In this document: positions 46,868-57,130 of the stretch, in pieces
Layout: every line of letters starts with the position of its first letter
Position numbering within the stretch: position 1 is the first letter of the stretch
Translations under genes and position numbers: made by a program
The notes under the pieces: model-generated
Seen by the model: only the letters and a program-made list of their open reading frames with translations
Databases searched by the model: none
What the model was told of the DNA's origin: nothing
Assembly (NCBI GenBank): GCA_000697665.1
Contig: KL197713.1
Location: 1,142,593 to 1,206,592 of the forward strand
Origin: Jaapia argillacea MUCL 33604
Lineage: Eukaryota; Basidiomycota; Agaricomycetes; Jaapiales; Jaapiaceae
Direction of reading: 5' to 3'
Length of the DNA: 64,000 nt

Positions 46868-48564
46868 ATGTCAACGCGTCTTCAACTCCGTCTGTTAAAG
46901 CATCGACCTTCACCCACCCAAGCCGTTCCACAATCCTTTTCATCCTCCCACCCACTTTCCAAGGTCACTGACTTCCCTCCTCCCCACCCTTGCTATTCAA
47001 TTTTGACTCGAATCCAAGCCCATGTCTACTCCAATTCGCGTATCAACAGCCTCACAGACCCCCAGAGGCGCAGGTGGAAAGCCAGCTCACTGGGTTGATG
47101 CCCAGCACACCTCTTTCCAAAACCCATGGCCTAGCTGGCGTGCACACGATGCTTCAGATTTCCTGACTGTTCGTCCCCCTTACCACCGAACACAACGACC
47201 CTCATTGATGCACCTATCTTGTTTCCGGTAGTTGGCAAAGGTCCTCAGCTTCGGCAGCGGGTACCCCAAAATCCCCAAAGACATAGCCAGTCTGCTCCCC
47301 ATCCGAAAGCCCACTTGGGGTTTACAACAAGACGGCACATCATTGGATACCAATACAGCCGACAAAATCAAAGCAACATGGTTGGGCCACGCTTGCTTCC
47401 TCGTCGAGTTCCCTGCACGATCGAAAGCGGGTTCCCCACTCCCTTCTCGAGGAGCTCGTATCCTCTTCGACCCTGTTTTCACTTGTCGATGCTCGCCTAG
47501 CCAGCTGGTTGGTCCAAAACGTTTCACACGTACGTTCCTTGCCGTTACTTCCTCTCATCTGTATTGAGAAGCTCTCGTAGCTGCACCATGCAAGATGGAG
47601 GAAATACCCGAAGTCGATGCGATCGTCATATCCGTATGTCCCTCTCACCATCTTCCAATCCATATTTTAGTAACACTTCTTTAGCATAATCACTACGACC
47701 AGTACGTTCCTTTCCTGCCCTTCCCCGTAGCCTCACTCACCTTGCACGTCTAGTCTCGACACCACCACAATCCGCTCCCTCCTAGCCCGCCAACGCACCC
47801 CCCACATCTTCGCACCCCTCGGCAACGAATCCTACTTCCGCTCCATCGGCATCCCAACAACTCACACCCACACCATGGACTGGTGGGAAACCAAACACGT
47901 CGAAACCGACGTCCAAAGTGAATCAGGAGTCCAAAAAGTCGCTTTTGACGTGACTTGTACTCCCGCTCAACATTTTACTGGACGAGGGATTTTTGATCGG
48001 TTCAAGACCTTGTGGGCGAGTTGGGTCGTCGAAGAAGTTGTCGAGGGACAAGACAAGTCGGGTGCGAAGGCGTATTTTGCGGGTGATACGGGTTATCGTG
48101 CTGTACTCGATGGACAGGATGAGGATAAGGTCCCTACATGTCCTGCATTCAAGGAGATCGGAGAACGCTTTGGTGGATTTGATCTTGCTATGATACCTAT
48201 TGGGTGAGTTTGTTCACTCACCCCGGCCGCATTCTAACACCATGAATACTGATATCTTATGCTGGGCCTCGTAAAGTGCATATCTCCCTAGACGGTTCAT
48301 GTCACCCATCCATTGCGCACCCCAAGACAGCGTCAGAATTTTCCAAGACGTCCGAGCCAAACGTGCAATCGGCATGCATTGGGGGTGAGTTCATACCACT
48401 TTTTGTTTCCAGCTGATACTAAAACCTTGTACGACAGGACATGGGTACTGACGACGGAAGATGTTGTCGAGCCTCCAAAACGACTTGCGGAAGAGTGTAA
48501 GAAGGCGGGGATTGAGGACGGTGCTTTCTCAGTGTGCGATATTGGGGAAACATTGTTCTTCTGA
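46868..48564 (+). CDS. NAPE-hydrolysing phospholipase D-like (FMP30-like)
   Basis: Metallo-beta-lactamase-fold phospholipase; relatives (human NAPE-PLD, yeast Fmp30) cut N-acyl phosphatidylethanolamine. Exons 46868-46963, 47019-47168, 47232-47529, 47581-47633, 47685-47701, 47754-48203, 48277-48384 and 48438-48564 give 432 aa. The first exon adds an Arg-rich presequence (MSTRLQLRLLKHRPSP) in frame with the downstream ATG, pointing to mitochondria as for Fmp30. Landmarks: FQNPWPSWR, PIRKPTWG, LGHACFLVEFP, ARILFDPVF and the metal motif HNHYDHLD. AYFAGDTGYR and MSPIHCAPQDSV carry further ligands, then TWVLTTEDVVEPP. The HNHYD motif lies on a 17-nt exon. Confidence 0.9.
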
Positions 48565-49216
48565 TATGGACACCACCCGTCATTGGTCTCTCGTATAGGT
48601 TGTAAATTATTTTGTACTGGGATCAGGGCAATAGAGCTGGTCATCGTCCTATTGCATGGACCTCGGGCTGCCCCGATTATTCAGACAGGTCACAGATCAG
48701 AGGAAAACACATGTGGTACTGTAGGATAAAGGCGAATAGGCCCATACCAAACGTCGACCAAACCCTGTTATTGAGCGAATCCTCCTGGAAGTCTGTTGCT
48801 GCGATGGAATGTCGAGGATGCCAGGATTGGCAAAACGAAACTAGGCACTTGAAAGTGCTAGATGCTGAAAAATTGGTATGGCGACATTGAAGTGAGGGCA
48901 GTACACGGAACGCCCTAGTAAAAGGCGAGGGCGTTGTCTGTTTGTACTACCCTCTGTCGCTATAATACAAGGTCGCGCTGAAGAGCATGCGACCGAACCA
49001 TCGCGTTATGTTCAGGTCGCGGGGTACTTACACGTAATGTAGTATCTCCCGGCATCGTTGGCTTGGAATGATTGCTCAATTATTGCGAAATGTAGCCAAA
49101 GTACGGAGGTAGGTTGCGACTAGATGCTACAAGAATACAGAAAACGATGATATACAAACAAAGATGCGATACAATACAGTTGTGTTACAGTCCTCCAATA
49201 AAGTACTCTGCTCACT
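48565..49216. other. Convergent intergenic FMP30-like / RMD5
   Basis: About 650 bp between two stop codons. Short open frames (for example 48612-48890) carry no recognisable motif and no splice support. I see nothing else. Confidence 0.5.
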
Positions 49217-50679
49217 CAAAAATGCACACGCAGCGCCGCACTGATCAAAGACTCGACAGGGCAGTATGGACACTTGACACGACTAGAAGAGGGATTGAGT
49301 ATAATTCAAGGGGAAGACAAGGTTGATGGGGGTACTCACCCTCCTGGTCTGCTCAACTTCTGCAAACTGTCCTTCGTAATAACATGCCCGCAAGTCATCA
49401 TCATTGGCGGGTTGGCCTCTGTTGACTGTTCCTTCGATACTGGGCAGGAAAAGATGGAATGGTACCGATTCTCTGGTGCTAGTGGGATTTCGATCTATTC
49501 GAGCGTTTCACAAGTTAGCCGTCCATCGTCCATCTGCGCACCCTTCTTTTGACAAGAGGGACTTACTGGTAACTCATCACTCTGACTCCACTCACTCTTC
49601 CTCTCTCTCATCAACTTCCTCCCTTTCTCAATCCTGGCTAAAGCCCCTCCACCCCCAATATCGCCAACAACCCTCAAAGGCACCTGTCTACTCATACCCA
49701 AACTAGCACAGTATTCCTTCGCAAACATGGGCTCCAACTCGATTTGAATCGAAGGCGACGCAAGGTCAGCGTAAGGTGATAGTTTTAGGCGTGGAAGGGG
49801 TAGGTAGATGGTGCATGACATGAGGCGGTTAATCTCGGTTCCGTAGAGGGAATAGAAGGGTCGAAAGTTGTGCTTGGCGTAAGTCAACGCGGGGAGAGGA
49901 TTGGGTGGTTGGGAAGAGAGGAGAAGGCGTAGGTATTGGGAGCGATGGAGATAGAATTCGAGGGGTGATGAGCGGGACTCTAAAAAGTCCCGATGGTTTA
50001 CTGACCATCTAGCAAGTGGCTTCGTCAAATTGAGCAGCATCAAATTTGAATTATGGACATACTCCAAAGCCGGTGCGATATCTTCGTACCGCAGTGCAGT
50101 CAAAATCTTATGGAGGTCTTCAAACTGCGTTTGAAGTTCGGAACGAACATCTATGCCAGTCTCCTGTTCAAAAATGAGAATGCAAAGCTCACCGAGAGTA
50201 TCAGATGACGAGACAATTACCTCGATGAAAGCAGCCGCAGCAGTGAACTGACCAGTTCGGAGAAAGTGCACTGCAATGGTGTTCTCGAGAGCTTGGTTGG
50301 CTTCCGGGGATTGGAACATAGGAGGGTAAAATGGTAACGAGCTTGTAAATTTCTGCCCACAGCGACATGTCGGGGATGTTAGGCAAATACACCTCGGTGA
50401 GCCCAACCTACTCACCTTGTCCAAAGCCTTGCCCATCCGAGCCAACGAATTGTATATCTCCTTCTGTCTGTCGTCGACATCCTTCTTTCGAGCATCCACA
50501 GTCTTTGCCAAGTTCACTAGGGTGTCTTCCGAGGCCGCACCTGCCTCGAGACGATTCTTGGCATCTCGCAAGGATTGAAGCAAGGAGTCAAGGGAGTCGG
50601 GAATCGACTTTCCCTTGGACGACGAAGCTTTGGATGTAAGTTGTTCGAGCTTTGCCAGCTCTTTCAGTGGGGCTTCCAT
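49217..50679 (-). CDS. RMD5: GID complex RING subunit RMD5/RMND5
   Basis: RING E3 subunit (Gid2) of the GID/CTLH ubiquitin ligase that degrades gluconeogenic enzymes after a shift to glucose. ATG at 50679 ([14 protein letters not shown]). A coiled N terminus ([48 protein letters not shown]) precedes the LisH-like block [21 protein letters not shown] and CTLH region. The RING comes from the last two exons: [37 protein letters not shown] and [11 protein letters not shown]. Spacing matches the degenerate Rmd5 RING (C-x2-S). Stop at 49217; the last exon starts after an intron near 49320-49265. Divergent from NSA1 across 166 bp. Confidence 0.92.
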
Positions 50680-50794
50680 CTTTGAAGACTGGAGCAGGAT
50701 GTTCCAAGAGACAGTTGTCGGGATCGTGTGATGAGACGAGAGCTGCTCCGTCCGACAGCGTCGAAGTCTGCCGGCTTGGGATGGGTGGTAATCC

Positions 50795-50800
50795 CACGTG
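50795..50800. promoter_or_regulatory. CACGTG palindrome in RMD5/NSA1 divergent promoter
   Basis: Inside the 166-bp promoter, 46 bp from the NSA1 ATG; function inferred from position. Confidence 0.3.
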
Positions 50801-50845
50801 CTCACTTTTGGAATTTGACCTCCACCTTTGACCTCCACCTCCAAA

Positions 50846-52382
50846 ATGCCTCAGTTCTTCACTGGCGATGAGCTGGGCAACATAAAATCACTGAGTTACT
50901 CTACCACCTCTAAAGCAAGTGCCAAACCGACGGAACCCATCACACTCCACGATGGGTCATCCTTTGGGAAAGAAAAAGCCATCCAAGCTCTCGCTATTGG
51001 ATCGACTTCTGCAGGCGAAAAATTGGTGCGAGGCGATATTGTCATTCCTGCTTTGCAATTGAATGCTGAGAAGTAATTATTGAAGAAAAGGTGTCAGCTG
51101 CATGTGCTGACGGGACCGTCGTACTCCACGAATTTAACGAAGGGAAACTGAATCGGCGGTATGAATGGAAGGAAACTCGGTGTAAACCTGGCCAGAAATA
51201 CGTTGGGCTCGCCATATCTGAACAGTAAGTCTCCCTCCTTTCTCCATTCTCACCCACACTCTGACTAGTTCTTCCTTAGAACCGTATATTCCTGCACTTC
51301 GAATGGTGCACTCCAGTCGACATCCTTCTCATCACTCGGTGATGAGTCCCTCCGACATGAGACAGCCTCTCTTCCGACCAGACTTTGTGACTGGCGTCTC
51401 TCAGCAGACGGGAAATCATTTGCATACGGAGGCGATGAAGTTGAATTATCCGTTTGGGATACCGAAAAGGCTTTCGTCGCACCCTCTATCTCCACCTCCC
51501 CCCCACCCTCATCGGCGTCGTCGAAGAAGAGAAAAAGAGGTGACGAACTACTTCCAGGAGAGATATGGCGAGCAAAAAATGTACGTGTCTACCCATACAA
51601 TCCACTCTTTCTCGTGGGTTGATTTTCCGATATCGATCGTGTAGGTCCCCAACGACTTCCTCAGTCTTCGACAACCGGTTCACGTCACATCCTTAACTTA
51701 TCTCCCCTCCTCCTCCTCCTCACACCACAATCTGCTGGCCGGAACTATGTTGGGCAACGTCCGACGATATGATACCCGTGCAGGTCGTCGGCCAGTCGCT
51801 GACTGGTCAAGCATCAGTAAAGTTGGAGGTATCAAAGTAGTTGAAGCAGGTTTTGCAGATCAGTGAGCTCTTTCCCTCGTCGCACCGCTTTTAAATTATA
51901 CTGAGTGACAATGTAGCGAGGTATTTGTGGCCGATCAGGGATGTAATATGTACGCCATGGATTTGCGGAATGGTCGTATCCTGTACGGATACCGAGGTAC
52001 GTTCACATCCCCTCCAAATCGACCAGAAATCATCTAATTCTGAGCCGTCTTTCCCAAAACAGGGATCGCTGGGGCCATCACTTCCATCGCACCTTCTCCT
52101 TCTCTGATGGGGTCAACATCTCTTGATCGATTCTTCCGTATTCATAGCACACACCCGCCTCCCTCCGCACCTGAACAACGTCAAGAGGAACGAGGAGATG
52201 TCGTCGAAAAGATATATGTGAAGAGTATACCCACAGTCGTTGTCTGGGACCAAGAGCCAGAGAGCAGCAAGCCAGAACACGATGATGACGATATTTGGGA
52301 GGGGATGGAAGACGTTGGGGAAGAAAGCGACGGCGACGACGAGAGCGAGCAGAAGAATATCCGAAAGAAGAATGGCCTCTGA
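50846..52382 (+). CDS. NSA1: Ribosome biogenesis WD40 protein NSA1 (WDR74)
   Basis: Pre-60S assembly factor removed by the Rix7/NVL AAA ATPase in the nucleolus. ATG at 50846 (MPQFFTGDELGNIKSL). WD blades include VSAACADGTVVLHEF, TVYSCTSNGAL, LAGTMLGNVRRYDTRAGRRPVADWSSISKVGGIKVVEAGFAD, EVFVADQGCNMYAMDLRNGRILYGYRG and AITSIAPSPSLMGSTSLDRFFRIHST. YVKSIPTVVVWDQE then leads to an acidic tail (DDDDIWEGMEDVGEESDGDDES) and a basic end (KNIRKKNGL). Five introns, all short. About 430 aa. JIP5/WDR55 was considered, but the DTRAG..RP.ADW and IDR/LDRFFRIH blocks fit NSA1 better. Confidence 0.85.
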
Positions 52383-52478
52383 AAAGGAGGGTCATAAGTG
52401 TGATTAGTTGTCTATAGATTCATCGTACAGGTCCGTAGTACAGTAAAGAGAACCAGCCATGGTATCAGTCGTCATCGA

Positions 52479-54154
52479 TCATTGCTTGCCAATCTCGCTC
52501 TGCCAACTATGTGCTTTTTCGAAGCCATTCATTCCCATTTGATCTTCACAATGACCATCAATTACTGTCAAAAGCCGTGTGGTATCACACTCACAATCAA
52601 TAAGAGTCTTTTGGATCTCTTCGCGAGTTGTCATTACGAACGGACCATACTGGAATACGGTCTGATCTAATGGTTGACCAGAAATCTTATGGAAAAACGC
52701 GAAAGGCAGTGAGGTGGAGAGATTATTAGAGGAGGCAAACTGAACGCACAACAACAACTTCGGTGTTGGCTTCTGTCGCAGTTAAAGTCACGCCGGACTC
52801 TGTTTCCTTTGACGACAGGACCAGGGTGTTGAACGGCTCATGGACAGTTGGCTCCGAGCCGACCTTGACGGACCCTTTCAAGGCTGGCAAAGAGACTGGT
52901 CAACAAATGTGGTGAGACATGGGTGAGGTGTGAATCCTCACTATATAGGAACGAGGTCCATCCCGCGGCTAATTGAGTTTCTTTCAGAACTTGGTACACC
53001 TCGACCAACGGAGGAAAGGTACTCACGTATGTCTTGGAAAATGGTCGCTGGCTTCTTGAAAATCACGTGGAAATACCAGCACCCTCCAAGCGGTCGGACG
53101 GGAGATTCGACACCATGACTCTTCCCGCTGATGACCTTGATTTGTACCGGTCCGTCCTGGCCTTCAGGGTATGCTGAAGGAATTCTGGAGAGACAACAAC
53201 ATATGAGTGTCTGTGAATGAGAAAAATGGGCATGGCTGACTCTTGCGGCCCTAATTCTTGGTACGAAGGTTCCTAGGAATATTTTATACAAAAGATCCGT
53301 TTGAAATAATCCGAAGCACATACCACCATTTTAAACTACAACGACTCCGTCAGGATCGCACCGTTAATTCAAATGATGGGCTTACCTCTTTCGGGAGATC
53401 GATCCACAGTTGGAGTCCTCTCGGTTCTGGTACTCCCCGTGCATGCACAGGCATTTCAGCATGGATGACTGTGGATCATCAGCTACGGCTCCAACTGAGC
53501 TTCGATAAGGATATCACTTACTGCCACGGCCCTACAGAACGCACGGCTTAGACGAGTCTCACGGCAGAAAGCTGAGAACCTACGGCACACATCCATTGGA
53601 CTCCGCCTGTTTCAATCGTGCCATTATGTCCAGCGGAATCCTCGTGGCGGCTTGACCTGGGGGTGACCGTTTGGTACGGATTATGAAGACCAGACGACGA
53701 GATACATACCCCTCCAACATATAGGTCACCGTGGCTTGGCCGCGATGTGGGTGGTCAGGGAAGCCCTGCAAATTATCTCAATCCAAAAGAAAAAACCACC
53801 AGCAAGATATAATACATACGGCTCCCTGAGATACGTGAAAATGATCCAACATCAGGAAAGGTGTGAGATTTCTGAGGTTCATTGACCCGATTGACCTGCG
53901 GACACGGGCTCCAGCACCCTATGCCAGAACATCCATGATGCACAAAATCGACGAAGCATGAGGACGGTGCTTACTTCGGATTGCTCGATGGCCAGCACCT
54001 TCTTGACCACATTCCGGGTAACAGATGCGACAGACATGTTAGCTTGAGCTGTATAGAGCGCAGGTGAAGTGGAATTGAGCTGTGAAGACGAGTAGATGTA
54101 AAAGACGAAAGCTGATAGGGCGATCAAAGTAGCGAGCCGGGCGGCTTTATACAT
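52479..54154 (-). CDS. Pirin family protein with N-terminal membrane segment
   Basis: Bicupin of the pirin family (iron-binding, quercetinase-like or transcription cofactor). Landmarks of the N-terminal cupin: GAGARVRRSIGSMNLRNLTPFLMLDHFHVSQGAGFPDHPHRGQATVTYMLEG, then HEDSAGHNGTIETGGVQWMCAGRG, HAEMPVHA and PRGLQLWIDLPK; the metal ligands HPH..H..E are visible. The C-terminal cupin has VQIKVISGKSHGVESPVRPLG, LDQTVFQYGPFVMTTREEIQKTLID and NGFEKAHSWQSEIGKQ-stop. Two starts fit: ATG at 54154 adds a hydrophobic anchor (LATLIALSAFVFYIYSS), while ATG at 54037 (MSVASVTRNVVKKVL) gives the usual soluble form. About eight short exons; some junctions in the middle are approximate. Confidence 0.85.
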
Positions 54155-54565
54155 GGACGGCGATTCGAGAGGGTTCGAAAGTCAAAAAAGCATTTATCCA
54201 TTCCTGTAGTTTTGCTCTCCATGGACGGCTTGTCGATAGTCAGCCCAACAGCAGCCACCTCCCAATTGCGGGGTTTTCAGCTCATGGTCCCACGTGGCAA
54301 ACGTAAGCCCCATGACGCTGGTACTGGTGGGGTGCATTAGCGCTCGGTGTGATCCTTGCTGACAATGGGCACTCACTAGGAGCAAGGAGTAAGCTCGGTA
54401 TGTGCGGATGTCAACAAAGAGTTGAGAGAGCAACGTAGTTACTAAGTTGAGATCACTTGAGGGACGTTGCTTCACACTGAGATGTCCCACATTTCAAGTT
54501 ATCCTCCCAACACTTAAACATCCGGCCAACCAGAACTAACTATCACTTGACAACAGAGCCGTGAC
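54155..54565. other. Intergenic, pirin promoter to F-box-like 3' end
   Basis: About 410 bp with one CACGTG palindrome. The 3' limit of the F-box-like gene is not certain, so its last exon may extend here. Confidence 0.4.
54291..54296. promoter_or_regulatory. CACGTG palindrome upstream of pirin gene
   Basis: 137 bp upstream of the distal pirin ATG; function inferred from position. Confidence 0.25.
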
Positions 54566-56305
54566 TTATCCCACAACGATTTTGCAGATGCCTACGGAAG
54601 GCTTTTCCAAGGCATCACGCGAATGAATACACAAGATGACAGTGGCCATCCTTCGCGAAGTAATCAGCACCAGGGTCCAGATTACCCGGATAGCAATGCT
54701 CACCTCATCGAGTGGATCAGGCATCTACAGAATAATTAGACAGGATTGAACACGAAAGAAAACACGCACAGATAGGATTAGCTCGTCCCACGTCATCTGC
54801 AGTTGTCGAGGATGATGGAGGCCTTCAAGGTCGATCGCATAATATGGGAGCGACGTGCGATAACTTTCGGCGAACACCTGGTCCGCCTGGTACTCGGTGA
54901 TCCCCGAGACTAACCTTCCAGAAAGTGGCAAGGAGAGAACCCGGCGTGTCTGCTCATGTGCCCACTCAAGTGTTGACGGGCCAAACAAAGACGGACAGGC
55001 GCCATGAACGAAAATCAGCATCTCGTATTACGAGGAAGGCTGCACAAAGGCCTGACGTGGGTGTGGTTATATTGAGGGTGCCCTTTCCCAGCTCAGAAAA
55101 GAGGGACGGCCTCTGAATCTGAGGCTCCATGGGACCCGGGAACAAGGACGATATCGTAATGCCCGTGCGAAGGGGAGGGAATTGGAGGGAAGCGTGAAGG
55201 ACGATGGAAAATTGTCGACCATTGACGTCAGGATGGTTGAGCTGAAAGATATTTAAGCAAATAATGGGGGAACAATCGATCGGAGCTCGATCAGAGGGTC
55301 CTTGAAGTACTGCGATGGAGGACTCGCTCAGAAAAGTGAAGTCAAGGATTCCGGATAGAGCAGGATGGTACTGAGGTATCTGTGAGTACCGAACTGTACG
55401 ATAGCAAAAGAGACGCACAAATTTTATCGAGGTAGCCATGGTTTTCCACGCGGCAAGGGCAAACATACACTGGCCCTTATTAGCGCATAGTATACCCCAC
55501 CATCGTCCCATGACTTTCGGTGGCTGTGCGATGCGGCCGGATGCAAGTTCGCTGATACCCAAAAAAATGCACGATGTGGAGGCACTAGGATGTGGTAGCA
55601 GACTGGTGGCGGACAAACTCCGAACATAACCATCCCCCACCATGTGAGGGAACATCTGCGTTGGCCTGAGGTAGAAGGAGTTTGAGACTCGAAATACATC
55701 GAACAAATTACTTTTTCAGATATCTCACCTCATTTGCATAGAAATTTGTGCGACGAGAACAAGATCTTGAGCAAGATCGACGATAAAATACAGGATGGAA
55801 TCTTCAGGAGAGTCGAAGACGGCACCGGGCTCGCCGCTGCGATACATCGTCCTTAGCGTTGTGAAATAAGGGAAGACGGTCAAACCACGGGAGATGATGG
55901 GGGAACTTAAAGTCGTGTGGCGGGGAGGTAGTTTGAAAGGGAAGCACCTGATCACTTCGTTGGGGCGAAGTGCCCGCCAACGAGACTCTCTAGTTCGCAA
56001 CCCGTCGATTGCCTGTCGACTGGTGATCCCCACCATGTCAGAGGAGTGGAATTGCATCCCAAGCTTCGCCAGCTCCGAAAGATACAGATTTAATAAGGTC
56101 ATGGCAAAAAACCTTAACCTTTTGCATGTCTGCCAGTGGACGGCCGTGTCAACCGGTCGCAGAGGATGAGAGAGCACCACGGAAAACTTACCAGAGATAT
56201 GCTTATAACGCTCGGGATATCACACTGAACGACTACGGCCAAGATAACATCGTCCGCGACGGATATGAAAGGAGATGGTCGCTGCGGTGCTCCGTGAAGA
56301 CACAT
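54566..56305 (-). CDS. F-box-like protein of agaric type, one apparent frameshift
   Basis: ATG at 56305. Start region resembles an F-box: FISVADDVILAVVVQCDIPSVISISLTCKRLRFFAMTLLNLYLSELAKLGMQF, with an intron after SISL. The middle is agaric F-box-like (RTRESRWRALRPNEVIRCF, VFDSPEDSILYFIVDLAQDLVLVAQISMQ, KVMGRWWGILCANKGQCMFALAAWKT, LSGILDFTFLSES). Introns lie after QMR and IKF. Around 55025-55035 the frame must shift by one base to pass from LCAAFLVI to MLIFVHG, LEWAHEQTRRVLSLPLSGRLVSG; no fitting intron found. The next exon begins MPDPLDE, and its end is uncertain (stop near 54566 if read through, near 54518 if another intron is used). Possibly a recent pseudogene or a base error. Function unknown. 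Confidence 0.6.
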
Positions 56306-57130
56306 ATATGATGGTGACGAGGCGCGTCAGAGACGCAAGTAGACCGCAATGCGACAGGATGAGCGGCCGGTTCAGACCCGTCTCTTGTGCGCCTTTGTGG
56401 AATCCTCTTGAGTTTTCTCGACCTCCGGGCCACCGGCATAGAACAATAAGTACTGGCCAAGGGTCCCATAAACAATAACTGGCCAAGGCAAGGAATTTGC
56501 ACATAAGGGCTAGTGAACGCCAGCCCGGTGGTGGTGAAGAAATAATGGAATGACCATTTGCTTCAAGTCGATCGAGAGGATGCCGCCGAGTGTGCTGGTG
56601 TCCGCTAGCTTTCAGGGCATGGGTGTCATCCTGTCCTGGTAAGAGAACAACTTGCTTGCTGAAGGTGATGGACTGTAGTTGCATGCATCGTTCCTAGGAT
56701 ATTCAGAAAGCCATGAAGTGGAAGACATCTGACTAGTGTGGTGAAACAACGCGCTGAGGAGCGGCCTTCCGTCTAGACTTGTTACGGCGTCTCTCATACA
56801 CAGAATTCATAGACGAGCAATGTTCTGTATATACTTTCCGTCGTAATAAGCGACAACTTCAATTTCACAACTGTACTTCCCAACCAAAGGCCTTGCCTCC
56901 GTCTAATTCGCCGCACTCATCGACATATCTGTGATTTGCCGTCTAAATTATGGAGTGAATGAAGGGACATGCTCCATGCATAACCAAGTAGTTAGAAAGC
57001 CGGGTGCGAGTTCGTCGATCTCGACATGCCTGCATGAAGTCTTAACCCGACGTCTGCCATCTGCGCGTCTCCTGTGCGGATATCCACTCTTGGGACACAT
57101 GATCACCGTCACATGCCTGATCAAAATACT
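56306..57130. other. Intergenic, F-box-like promoter to permease 3' end
   Basis: About 825 bp. Short frames only, none with a domain or splice support. No gene seen. Confidence 0.45.

Noticed and set aside
50846-52382. JIP5/WDR55 assignment for the WD40 gene
   Set aside because: Blocks around DTRAG..RP.ADW, SKVGGIKVV and LDRFFRIH fit NSA1/WDR74 better.
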